From the NCBI GenBank assembly GCA_026874595.1, contig CM049320.1, positions 29,500,714 through 29,564,713 of the forward strand: 64,000 nt of DNA, given 5' to 3'. Below the pieces are notes generated by a model. The model did no database searches. It was not told the DNA's origin and was given only the letters and a program-made list of their open reading frames with translations. The translations under genes and the position numbers were made by a program. Source of the DNA: Sipunculus nudus (Eukaryota; Annelida; Sipuncula; Golfingiida; Sipunculidae). Positions 46,922 to 60,007 of this stretch are shown here, piece after piece. The first letter of the stretch is position 1. Each line of letters begins with the position of its first letter.

Positions 46922-48351
46922 TGTAAATTTGCTGCATTTATTGTGAAATATCGATTAAAGGAAGGGTATTTTAGCCATACCTCAAAATGAGAAAAAGGCC
47001 GGAAACGTGTGTGCGTTATTACGTACTGTGCTATTATTTTACCATATTTTACCATGAATAACAACAATTTGTCGTTTTGCCAATGAAAATTATCTTGCAA
47101 AATGTAAAAGTAACAGCATGAAATTTATAGTTATTCTGTGTTATATGTGTATTTAATCCATCGATTTTAAACTGACAGCCTTAAGCAAATAGCCCACGTG
47201 TAAATGAGCAAGGCAACATGTTTGACCACTAAGCCCCTTAATGAAGGGCACCAGCCGGTAGGGCAGTGTTATCACGTGTCAAACGGATAAATGCTTGGTA
47301 TTCCACCCTCACAGCAAACCACAACATTGAATCTCCTCATGTCAGGTAAATTGAAACAAACCCTATTTATTATATAATATTTTTTACAAAGTAAAATTCG
47401 TCATATATTTCTCTTCAAGCCTTGATTACAACCGTAGCGACAGTAGCCCACAAAAGGGATTCCTTGAACCTCGGATTGAGAAGTTTTGCCAATAAATATC
47501 ACCCCACAAGAGGATGCACTAATATTTCTGGTCCTACAAGCTTACCATGCCCAACTGATGCGAGGTTCGCAGACACATGCGCCTCAAATCCGAAACAGAA
47601 ATGGTACCGGTATCCGGAATGCCTGCAAACGTCCACTAGTATGTTACACTTATCGACCAACTTCCCTGATTGTTTTTCATGTACTTATGACTAACATTTA
47701 AATAAACTATTTGAAGGATAATATATCACCAAAGGTATTTCCAGATTTAGAATATTATTTAGAATGTGGCTTTGAATATGGCGGAATGAGCATTTATTTT
47801 CTGTGGTGTTTCACGTTCTATATCATTGCATTTCTCACAAAAGGGATGACAACCCAGGGCCACAAGAATAGGTTGAAGCAGAGTAACATCATGATCAGTG
47901 CCACACCAGTTATGACACTACAGTCAGAAGTGATGTTGATGGGTAGAAACATGACAACTAGCAACGTACAGAAAGATGATGGTAGGAAACAATCCAATTT
48001 GGGTAAATAATGTTGACATTAATCCAAATGGATCTATCTGTGATAAATTTTTTTTGGAAGTTCGTAAATGGGATTTAAGTGATCCATTAGCTCTATAACC
48101 AACATAAAATGTACATTTTTATGCATTCCAAGTGTCTTTCAATACCTTCGCATGTAAATAATTGTTCATGTGTTTAGGAGAATCTAGTCAAACTGTTCCT
48201 TATCGACACTAAAGAATGATTTGGATTAAGATGTATAAAATGTAGAATCTTGCAATCATTTTTCATATTTTTTCTTTCCTAAGTCTTTCTTCCAAAAGAG
48301 GTAGTGACGAATTGGATTGGATTGCAGCAGTAACCATAATTGCATATATGT

Positions 48352-48355
<4 letters not shown>

Positions 48356-48402
<47 letters not shown>
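48356..48402. repeat. (TA)n microsatellite, intron 2 of copy 5
   Basis: Counterparts lie at 10028-10047, 20931-20970, 31131-31150, 41324-41354 and 58559-58587. Copies 3, 4 and 6 end in (TTA)n. Confidence 0.9.
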
Positions 48403-48406
<4 letters not shown>

Positions 48407-49813
48407 TATACTGATGCTTTTCAATTCAGAAATAATCAGCATGGCCATCTAGGTAATCTCCTAGGAAATCATAATAATTGAGGCCATCTTGAGAAATACG
48501 GTTTTGAGAACAAATCTAATCAGATCATGAATATAAAGTCGATGCACACATACACGTACATAGTTTTTAGTTGTATGTAGTAACATTATATTTATTTTTT
48601 TGGCACCCGTACAGTTCATGATTAAGCAGGTCTTTTTAGAGCATATTAGAGAAAAATAGGCATAGAGTACTGTTACATACATCACGCCTTTTTGGCGAGA
48701 ATTTAGTACGAATAATTTAGCCTTTGCTATGAATTTTTTTATTAACAAAGATGTCCAACACTTTATAAACGAAGATCTATCATCCCTGGTAAAAATCCTG
48801 GTTTTGCAACACCGAATAAAGCAATAATCAATCTATTACAAGTTGCAGGCGAGAATTCTTTTTTTTTTTCAATTCTAAAATGAGTGTTCTGACTCTTACG
48901 TTACTTTTTACATATATTTCCCATCAAAGTTTCAGAAAATGTGTTCAAATTTGTTACTTATATATTTCCTCATACAAAAATTGGAATATGTAAAGTTATC
49001 CACGTATTCTCCTCACATGAACTGAAGAAAACTAAGGAGTCGTAGATTCATGGACTAATATTATATGCATGTATATATGATTTCGAGGTTGTCCCGAGGG
49101 ATGGAACGCTCGCTACCGTGATTAAAAAGGAACAAACACCTGCTACATGATAAGACCATCCCCAGGCATCAGTAAAACGGAGGCCGGCGTTGCCTGCCAC
49201 AACCACAGCAAGTCCATCCTAGTTTCTATTGAGACGCTGCAGGAATTACGGCACCTCGAACATTTCTTCAAAGCCCAACTATCTGATCCGTCAACTTCTG
49301 ACTCACGTATGCCATTTATTTGGCACATGATTTTGTTTGTCCTTTAACACTTACTTTGTATACAACAGATATTGCTCATTTTGTTTAATCGTCTATAGTT
49401 ACTTTAAAGAAGTTGACACTTGTTTAACAATATACATAAAATATAAAATATTACGGGGATAATGACACGCATTTCTTTCTTTTCCGCCATTATCATCTAA
49501 TCGTCTTATAATCGCATTTTGTGTATACTATTTGATCACATGAAAGGAAAAATAATGAGTACTAGTATGTTTTAAGGAATTATTTTTTGTAGTTTACAAG
49601 AAGGATTCGCACTGTGGTTATTGGACTTCGGCCTGGAAACCTTTGGGTTGGTATTGAACAAATGACGTGCCTCTCAATTATTAAAACTGGATCAATGAAG
49701 ATCCTCTTTCCGTTATCATGCAGGTTATGATCAATCAATCATGTGTTTTCCGAATGATAAGGAATGGTTCACTTGGCAGTGGGTACATCTGCGAGTTACG
49801 GCTGCAGAACTGA

Positions 49814-52800
49814 ATATGTGAAGGGGAATGATTGACAAAGAACTAATAGTTGTTGCATCCAAGAATAAGACACGGCTGAGAGAGGTTTGTGTACAAGCCT
49901 GGGTTGGGTCCGAATGCCATCAGGCCATTAAAGTGCAAGTGTATATGTTTTAAATAATTCAACTGCAAATGCAAATGTTAATAGAAATAATAGGTGCAAA
50001 TGCAAAAAAAAAACTTCATGATGCAAATGCAACTTCAATATCAAATGTGTACACATGCATTTGCAATTCAATCATGTTTTGTTACATAATACGTAACAGG
50101 AATCAGGATAACTTCAGTTTTGGCTCACAGGGAGCGTTCTATTTGATAAAGAATATTAAGTGATATTTAATTTTTCAACCCCTCTTATTTAAATATGTCT
50201 GCTGTTTTGTACACAAGGAGGCAGCTTGTATCTACATGTGAGCAATTCGCTCAAATCTTTCCTCAGAGTTTTAAGGTAAAGAAAGGCACAGTTAAAAAAG
50301 GCACACTTAGAAATGGCAAAATGCATACTTAATCAATCTGAAGGACAGTTTAAGTTTTGGATCGAATTGCATACACCATTAATGTTAAAGGGAACGATTT
50401 ATGTCCGCCAGGAGTTCTTTACCATTATGTATTTTTTTGTGATTTTTTTTTTAATTCTGTTATCTTTATTATGATTTCGGAAAAAAAAATGTATAAAGGG
50501 CCTTTTGCAACTGCTTCATTTTAAACGAAGTGTACGCTGTACAATATAGTGCATGTTTAGTATCTATGTGGGTATTTTTTTATTATGGCTCGCATTATCA
50601 AACACGAAACAGTCGCTAAATATATTTGATTGTTGTTTACTGCCAAGACCAGGGCATAATTATAATATTTATTAGTAAACATAAATCAATTCACACACAT
50701 ACATGTGGCTGTTTCTGTTATATTTGTGTGTTAAATAATTAGCAGCTATATTGTTCTAAATTCATGACACTGAGAATATTAGGTAGAAATATATTTCTCT
50801 TTGAAACGTTAAAGTCAAGAGTCTGAGCTATAATATTCCCATCAGAACTATCCACAAACTGTGGCGAAAAATCAAGCCCAGATAAAAAATAAAAATCCTA
50901 ATATATAGAGCTTTAAGAGAATTTGTTTTTGTATTGTTTTGTAAAATAAATGACATATGTATAAGTTTATCCAACAGGTGGCACAGCACACCTTTTTTTC
51001 AAAGGAGATTATACCTGAAACTGATCGAATGTCAAGGCTAAATTTGGGTTACATTTTTAGGCCTGCTAACGATGATAAACCTTAATGTAACATCATTATA
51101 TGAAATAAATGTTGACATATATTGCTAATACTTGGTAGTGTCATTACTCTAGTGTACAGTGACGTAGTACATTTCGAGGAAGAACCCTGATACCGAGAGA
51201 AGCCAAGGGCAAGATTTAGCTGAATGGCCCGACACCGATGTTTTCATAAAATGGTGAAGCCGATTGTTAAACTAGCGTTGCTGCATAAACAAAATAAAAC
51301 AATGCAAAAAAGTTGATAATTAGGTCAACCTTTTTTATCATTCAAATAAATTTAAAAGTGATATTTTTGTTATAATTTGTAATATTACTTCAAACACATA
51401 CTTACCGATACATGTATACATGACCCATTCCTTATCCAGCATACCTGATTGATTTATATATAAGACCACATACATTTTGAGTAATAACCTTATTCTTTTA
51501 GTTAATATTTATACAAATTGGTTATTTTTTGTGATGATGTAAATCATTTGGGTTTATGTTAGGCCTATCTTAATACGGATTTGATTAATACAGATCATTA
51601 TGAGATAGGTCAAACATAAAATGTTGTTTAAATTCTGAGGCTGCAAATTCATTACTTGATTATCAGATGTCCAGTCTCCATGGCGTGAAATTGTTAAATA
51701 TATCTTTGTCGTGAAATCAACAGATAGGTTGCCCGATCCTGACGGTTGGAAAATAGCAATCTTCACATGTTTGGTATAAGGCGAGGGACTAGAATGTTAA
51801 TTCACCGAACATGTCTACTGTCCATTTTTTTAATTACCAGGCAGACACCATACACTATATAACACCTAGAAAAGGTGAGATAACTATTTACAATAAGTTA
51901 TCTTAGTAATATATATATATGCGTGTGTGTGTGGATGTGTGGTGACAAAGGATGATAAATATGTAATAATAACATAATAACATTACATAAAAATATTTTA
52001 AAATATGAATAATATCTAATTGTTAAGTTGACAGCCTTATTTCGATTTGTATGCTATCTCGAATTAATCATGGTCTTCTGAATAAATAAATATTTCATCA
52101 TTGTCTTTGATGAAAGACTTAATAAAAATGGTTCCATTCTACCATCTCTAGATGTTCATAAAATCAGCAGTCGTCCTTCAGTTGAACTTTTAATTAAACA
52201 GGTATATGCCCCATTGAGGTGCTTTGAAGTAGAACACAATTTTTAGTTCAGTTGAAGAAGAGGTTGAATGAAGCGACACTGATTCCACCCTGTTTTGAGA
52301 AGGCACAAGACCAGACAACGCCCACTGAAACAGGTGAAGTCTGTTATTATTTACATTGGGGTGTCATGTCACGTGAAACCCCAACAGCCATTTCAATCCT
52401 ATTCAATCTGACAGTCCGCCTCGGCACTAGAACAGAAAATATCTACAAAAAATACTTGATTTAATCACAATAAAAATGAGAACAATAATATTTGGCGCAT
52501 CAATAAAGCATACGATTTGTCTGAGAGCCTGGCTCGAATAAACTAAAATTATCCAGTCTTTCCCAGCCAGCGACGGTCGGCGATAGGTACTGACAGCTGG
52601 CCGGCTGTTGAGCAACATCGTCAGATATTGGAGAAAGTATGTAACGTATGATAATTGTAATGGTCAAATTTGGTTCCTTACGTTAAGATGCGTATGTCAG
52701 ACAAATGTTATACTGAATAATGGCCTAGAATTCAAGCATGATGCTTTTTTCATGATTTCGGGTGGTGTGTCTTGACAGGTATTTAAATTTCAAAAGGCCA

Positions 52801-52832
52801 GGTCACCCGGCGTGAGTGATATCAAGGCAGCG

Positions 52833-52886
<54 letters not shown>

Positions 52887-55800
52887 ATTGTATGTTTCAT
52901 CAATTAAAATATCCAGATTGAAATCAATATTGAAAGAAATTTAATTCCATCAAAGCACGCCACTGATTTTGCAATATAGTTGGTTTATAGGTATGCGCTT
53001 CTTGAAGAACACAAATATTTTCATTTCCTTATGATGAAAAAAACATTTCAACATTTTCCTTCTTTTTTTATAAGACCTATGTCCTCGGATAATTTGTTTA
53101 TATAGCCTTTTCAGTGCTGGTAAATTGAGGATTGAAATTAAACGTTCAAAGGCCTTTAAATAGATTAAGCACTGTACAAACGTGTTGCAAACAATTTAAA
53201 CATGTTGCCCGCCCCCTAAAGCTTGCTATATCCCTTTTCATATACCAACAACTTTTTTTAATAGGCATATGATATCTTGTAGTTTTCGTGTCGTACTGTA
53301 ATGCTGGAACAAAGACATGTGGCAGTTGGCATTGGTCTAGTGGACGACCTGCGCCCAACGATAATAGGATCATCAAAGTCCCACATTTTCTCCTCCCACA
53401 TGTAGTATAAAACATATGTGTCGTTTCATAATGGTAAGGTAAGAAAAGGTTCGACAACACATAGCTACATATGTAAGAAAAGGAATGAGAGCAGGTGAAA
53501 AATGACGGATTGTTATTCTGGGTCTATTGGTTGAAGTATTTTGAGAACTACACATTTGTGGGATAAACATTGTAAAGTACACAAATGGCTCATAAGCTGT
53601 TAATGGAAGATTGATGCCTAGGGCATACAAAAATTTCGTATGTGCTCGACCTGCTCTTGTGGATATATTTAAAATTGTACGCTTAAAAGGGCCAAACCAA
53701 GATTGCTTCGTTTTTTGGTCAGTAATTGAAGATGTGAACAGATACACCTTGGTATCTGTGGATACCTCAATTGTTCCTGTAGTCTATGTTTGCATCATAT
53801 CTTTAAGATATACATCATATTTTTTTCTCTTATTAAAACATCATGCATTTGGTTCAGGTCATCTGTGACGCAGTCCACTGAGAAAAAACCCGAACCTCGA
53901 CGACCCGTTGAAACGACTCTGGCTTCAGACGAATAATTCAATACAGGAAATCCCCCAGCCTAGTGGTTTCGCGGTATTTGCATTCACTAATCCAAGTCGT
54001 CGAAACGGAACAACTTTCAAACTTGGTTATACATAAAAAATTTTTTTTTTCTCAAAATAAACAAATTTGCAAAATTAAAACAGTGTCTGTCAGTTTGATT
54101 AAACTTTTGTTGGCACAACCCGGCTTATAACTCTATAAAGAAATCACTAGAACGACGCCTTTTGCGTATGTTAAAAAAGATTCTGCGATTATCACTTATA
54201 TATTTATGTCTATTTTCCACTCAAAATGCCCCAGAAAACTAAACGGGCGAGTCAGATGAAAATTATTGCAGGAACCATTTAATCATGGTAAAGCCGTTTA
54301 ACGGTGCAAGTTTTTGCTGTTTCCGACTATTCCTTGACAAGGAAGCTATATGTGGTATGTCGTTATCTTCGCGGTTCCCCGTGTATATATGAAACAAAAA
54401 TGTTAAATTGAAATTGTACGAAACCATAATATAAAGACTACCCTTATTTATTATGACACATTTTGATGTTTGTGTGCAACTATAATCTGAATTTATCTTG
54501 GACACTGATACCGAACAAAATTTAAAAGTCGAGATGACACCCGCAATGGAAATGAAGCACCTTCAACAAGTATCAAAGCGATTACGGATAGATTATTAGT
54601 CACAGATCACTTACGTTTAGATACTATTAATTATAAGTAAGAGAAAAGGAAAAAATATAAATTTTCCTGTAGAAAGGGGGGATGATGTAACAGAGATATG
54701 AAAGCAGAGCGAAATAGAGAGGCAGGGGAACCGGCAAATAACAATAGAGTACAATAAGGAAACGTGCTACCCGACTGCAGAGACATGTTTAGTTGGAAAA
54801 TCACAAATCATTGTTAATGTCATATTTAATCATGTAATATATATGTAACATGAGACTTGTCCTGCATTAAATTGAAATATTGCCCTATACATAATATTGA
54901 CGGAATTCATTTAAACATATATCCGATTTCTCACTGACTTAAGATACATCCAATTGTTTTCTTGCTGTTTCTGTACTTTTTACTGCATAGATTTCCATGG
55001 GCACACTATAATTTACCTAGTGGTCACTGACTTCAATGTACACTAGGACAATACAAGTTCCACACATGCAGCAATCCTCTCAGAACGTGTTTCATCGACT
55101 GCCTGCATATAGCATGTGGTCGCCCCCACTAACACAGAAGGCCACATCCTAGATCTACTATTCTCCCCCCCCCCCCCCTGAAGAAAATGTTGTACATTCT
55201 GTAAAGGGGGTTGATCCCATTTTTTATCACAACATCACCCTTCGCACCCTTACTTTAGGCAGACCAACATTGTCTACTCAGAAAGCTCAATCAGGCAGCT
55301 GATGGACAAGATATCAAGATGTCTCCTCTTCTCCAAAACGGTGGCATTCCACACGGCAACCACCAAACCCTGTAAAACAGCATTCTACAGTATCCGTAAT
55401 AAACATTCACCTAAAATGACTGCCACTACCACATTCAGGCCAAAATGGTCATGGATGAATGTTAATGAGAATCGTGCAACAGAAGAGGTTCTTCAGGAAG
55501 TATGAACAATTGTTGAAGAGAAGTCACTTTCATGTGCATCGTGAGATACATGCACTGTTAACAGCTTGATCCAGACGGCTAAGGTCGCATATTGTCAAGA
55601 CAGGGTCACTCAGTGTGACCAGGTCCAGGAAGGACATTTCAACATTGTGCAAGGTTTCAGGAGGCGGCCATATGACCAGAAAAGATCGACACCATCATGT
55701 CATCAAGCTGGAGGCTTAAACAGTTACTTCATGGACAAGGTTTCAAATTCCATGGCGGTTCCTGGAGTGAAGCGTTATATAACCACCCTCTGACAAATAT

Positions 55801-56840
55801 GTCGAACCAGACCTGCCTGTCCCTTTTTATAGCCTCTCTCATTTAATTCTCTTTGACAGACTCTCTCAGCGGCAGGTCACAAAGAGTCATTTTTAATGGT
55901 TAAACCTGAACTGGCCGGGATGTTTATATGTCAATGGTCCCAAAGGGGTCAGTCCTGGTCACTTTCTATTTTCCCTGTACACTGCTCCTATCTGTGACAT
56001 TGTCGTTCTTCATTGGGTCTTCATCCATCTCTATGCGGATGATGATCAGCCAGGTATGACCTTCAGTTTCCATCCCTCATCTATCATTGACGAATAAATA
56101 GCCTCTGTGTAGCCATGCATTGCTAATCTCAATGCAAGGATTGTTTCGAAAAAGCTCAAACTAAACGGCAACAAGACAGAACTCACACCGCCTACATCAC
56201 AGTGCATTATTGATGTAGGGAGTGGGTCATCAAATTATATTAAGAAAATCACAAATGCGATTGAATTGTGAAATATTTTGCGCTTTGCGAGAATTAGTCT
56301 TCTCTTTAGACTCAAATTTCCCTATAACGGTAACTAATATATGGACAATTTCGCAGCATAAACTCTCTTTTGATATTGACAGGAGCTTCAATCAAATGTC
56401 TTTTACCGCCTAAGACCTGTCATTCAAATCGACCTTATCGGTGATTCTGTTCTGAAAGTTGACATAAATGTTGTCACAGTGAGGAGACGCTAATCATTAT
56501 TGACAATTAGTGGAGCCTTGGCACTGACTGGCCTGACGTAGGATGGAATGTCGTCAATTACACTTAATGGAGTTAAACTCATATAAATTGGCTTTACAGT
56601 ACATTTAAATGTTTGTTAAGAATTGCATTTAAATTGTCTATCAAACTGGCAGTTCTCGTCTATCTGTCATATGTTGTTCCATCGGAATATAATCTTGAAT
56701 TCATCAAGTTCAGACATCTGCAAATGTTTTTGAGCACAGATATACAATAAAAGTCGATTTAAATGCTTCAATAAAGTGGTTTGAATATCTTTTGAAATCC
56801 GATTTGCATTGCCCGAGTCCATTATTCGGTGAAAAATGAA
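49814..56840. other. Long spacer between copies 5 and 6
   Basis: Nearly identical to 32582-39600, with the same LINE remnant, microsatellites and octamer-like cluster. Visible changes are mostly in repeat-tract length. No gene was seen. Confidence 0.7.
54985..56415 (+). mobile_element. CR1-like LINE remnant before copy 6
   Basis: Same deletions and frameshift as the remnants before copies 3 and 4; its C tract (55165-55178) has 14 bases. Confidence 0.8.
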
Positions 56841-56940
56841 CGGCTGAACATTTGTTCTTATAGTGACATGAGACCAACCAATAAATACATTCTAGAAATA
56901 AACCCACAATGAGAGCATTCTCGGTGATGAATGCTGAAAT

Positions 56941-57085
56941 ATGGCAAAACTTATCTTTTTGATAGCAGTAAATAATTTATATCTTAGTCTTTGGTCAGAA
57001 GGTAAAGTTCACTTACTTCCTCGAGACTAATATACGGGGAAAATATGCACTTTGTTTTCATTTCCTCGTATACTTAAACATGCTT

Positions 57086-57148
<63 letters not shown>

Positions 57149-58555
57149 ATATATACACTGTTAATTGCTTGCATTTATTGAGAAATATCGATTTAAAAGA
57201 AAGGTATTTTAGCCAGACCTTAAAATGAGAAAAAGGCCAGAAACGTGTGTGCATTATTACATACTGTGCTAATATTTTACCATATTTTACCATGAATAAC
57301 AACCATTTGTCGTTTTGCCAATGAAAATTATTTTGCAAACTGTAAAAGTAACAGCATGAAATTTATAGTTATTGTGTGTTAAATGTGTATTTAATCCATC
57401 GATTTTAAACTGACAGCCTTAAAAGCAAACAGCCCATGTGTAAATGAGCAAGGCAACATGTTTGACCACTAAGCCACTAGATCACGTGTCAAAGGGACAA
57501 ATGCTTCGTATTCCACACCCACAGCAAACCACAACATCTGAATCTCCTTATGTCAGGTTACTTGAATCAAACCCTATTAATTATATAATAATTTTTACAA
57601 AGTAAAATTCGTCAAATATTTCTTATAAAGCCTTGATTACAACCGTAGCGACAGCCGACCACAAAAGGGATTTCTTGAAATTCGGATTGAGAAGTGTTGC
57701 CAATAAATATCAACCCACAAGAGGATGCACTAACATTTGTGGTCCTAAAAGCTTACCATGCCCAACTGATGCGAGGTTCCCAGACACATGCGCCTCAAAT
57801 CCGATACAGAAATGGTACCGGTATCCGGAATGCCTGCAAACGTCCACTGGTATGTTACACTTATCGACCAACTTCCCCGATTGTTTTTCATGTACTTATG
57901 ACTAACATTTAAATAAACTATTTGAAAGATAATATATCACCAAAGGTATTTCCAGATTTAGAATATTATTTAGAATGTGGCTTTGAATATGGCGGAATGA
58001 GCATTTATTTCCTGTGGTGTTTCACATTCTATATCATTGCATTTCTCACAAAAGGGATGACAACCCTGGGCCACAAGAGTAGGTTGAAGCAGAGTAACAT
58101 CATGATCAGTGCCACACCAATTATGACACCACAGTCAGAAATGATGTTGATGGGTAGAATCATGACAACTGGCAATGTACAGAAAGATGATGGTAGGAAA
58201 CAATCATGGTTGGGTAAATAATGTGGACATCCATCCACATGGATCTACCAATGATATATTTTTGTTTTGATATTCGTGAATGTAATTTAATTGATCAGAT
58301 AGCCCTACAACCAACATATAATGTACATTTTGATGGATTCCATGTGTTCCTCAACACGTACTCATGTAAATAATTGCTCATGTGTTTAGGAGAATCTAGT
58401 CAAACTGGTCCATATCGACCTTAATGAATGATATGGATTAAGATTTATAAGATGTAGAATCTTGCATTCATTTTTCATATTTGTTCTTTCCTAAGTCTTT
58501 CTTCCAAAAGAGGTAGTGACGAATTGGATTGGATTGAAGCAGTTACCATAATTGC

Positions 58556-58591
<36 letters not shown>

Positions 58592-60007
58592 ATTATTATA
58601 TACTGATGCTTTTCAATTCAGAAATAATTAGCATGGCCATCTAGGTAATCTCCTAGGAAATCATATTAATTGATGCCATCTTGAGAAATGCGGTTTTGAG
58701 AACAAATCGATTCAGATCATGAATCTAAAGTCGATGTACACACACATGTACATAGTTTTTAGTTGTATGTAGTAACATTATATTTATTTTTTGGCACCCG
58801 CACACTTCTGGCTTAAGTAGGTCTTATTAGAGCATATTAGAGAAAAAATAGGCATAGAGTACTGTTACATACATCACGCCCTTTTGGCGAGAATTTAGTA
58901 CGAATAAATGTGTAATTCTGCCTTTGCTATGAATTTTTGCATCGACAAAGATGTCCAACACTTTATAAACGAAGATCTGTCATCCCTGGTGAAAATCCTG
59001 ATTTTGCAATACTGAATAAAGCAATAATCAATCTATTTCAAGTTGCAGGCGAGAATTGTTTTATTTATTTTAATTATAAAATGAGTGCTCTGACTCTTAC
59101 GTTACTTTTTACATATATTTGACCATCAAAGTTTTAGAAAATGTTTTCAAATTTTTTACTAATATATTCCTCATACAAAAATTGGAATATGTAAAGTTTT
59201 CCACGTATTCTCTGCACATGAACTGGAGAAAACTAAGGAGTCGTAGATTCATGGAATAATATTATATGCATTATATATGATTTCGAGGTTGTCCCGAGGG
59301 ATGGAACGCTCGCTACCGTGATGAAAAAGGGACAAACACCTGCTACATGATAAGACCGTCCCCAGGCATCAGTAAAACGGAGGCCGGCGTTGCCTGCCAC
59401 AACCACAGCAAGTCCATCCTAGTTTCTATTGAGACGCTGCAGGAATTACGGCACCTCGATCATTTCTTCAAAGCCCAACTATCTGATCCGTCAACATCTG
59501 ACTTACGTATGCCATTTATTTGGCACATGATTTTGTTTGTCCTTTTACACTTACTTTGTATACAACAGATATTGCCCATTTTGTTTAATCGTCTATAGTT
59601 ACTTTAAAGAAGTTGACGCTTGTTTAACAATATACATAAAATATAAAATATTACGGGCATATTGACACGCATTTCTTTCTTTTCCGCCATTATCATCGAA
59701 TCGTCTTATAATCGCATTTTGTGTATACTACTTGATCACATGAAAGGAAAAATAATGAGCACTAGTATGTTTTAAGGAATTATTTTTTGTAGTTTGCAAG
59801 AAGGATTCGCACTGTGGTTATTGGACTTCGGCCTGGAAACCTTGGGGTTGGTATTGGACAAATGGCGAGCCTCTCAATTATGAAAACTGGATCAATGAAG
59901 ATCCTCTTTCCGTTATCATGCAGGTTATGATCAATCAGTCATGTGTTTTCCGAATGATAAGGAATGGTTCACTTGGTAGTGGGTACATCTGCGAGTTACG
60001 GCTGTAG
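56941..60007 (+). CDS. Copy 6: secreted C-type lectin-domain protein, intact, 237 aa
   Basis: Exons 56941-57001, 57631-57849, 59288-59506 and 59793-60007 (TAG) join in frame with phase-1 GT-AG introns. The product matches copy 4 except for Val192 to Glu (GAG) in the WYWTNGVPL stretch; a silent ACT/ACA change is seen in exon 3. All twelve cysteines, the signal peptide, both N-glycosylation sequons (214 and 224) and the EDP variant are kept. It lies at the same position in the second higher-order repeat as copy 4 in the first. The near identity means that either a very recent duplication or a haplotype retained in the assembly could explain it. Confidence 0.87.
57089..57155. repeat. (TA)n microsatellite, intron 1 of copy 6
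   Basis: About 67 bp of TA with the same 'ttt' interruption as copy 4. Confidence 0.95.

Larger units (their letters stand above)
32365..49595 (+). repeat. 17.23-kb higher-order repeat, first full copy
   Basis: Order: dead-type exon 4 (copy 3), long spacer with LINE, complete intact gene (copy 4), short spacer, exons 1-3 of a dead-type gene (copy 5). The same order restarts at exon 4 of copy 5. Offsets between matching points are 17,231-17,235 bp. Sampled stretches (exons 3 and 4, several spacer frames) differ by about one base per 200-300 bp. Confidence 0.85.
46725..49813 (+). pseudogene. Copy 5: CTLD gene with three stops
   Basis: Exons 46725-46785, 47420-47638, 49088-49306 and 49593-49813. 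Codon 106 in exon 3 is TAA (49123-49125, Glu in other copies). Codons 188 and 197 in exon 4 are TGA (49655-49657) and TAA (49682-49684). Only 105 aa would be made; this first stop is about 180 nt before the last exon junction, a position that usually triggers nonsense-mediated decay. Exon 2 has lost C57 (Ser) and carries Val29-Ala30, Asn37, Phe43 and Lys79. The exon 2 donor reads 'acta|gtatgt' with the GT intact. This is the most decayed copy in the window. Confidence 0.87.
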
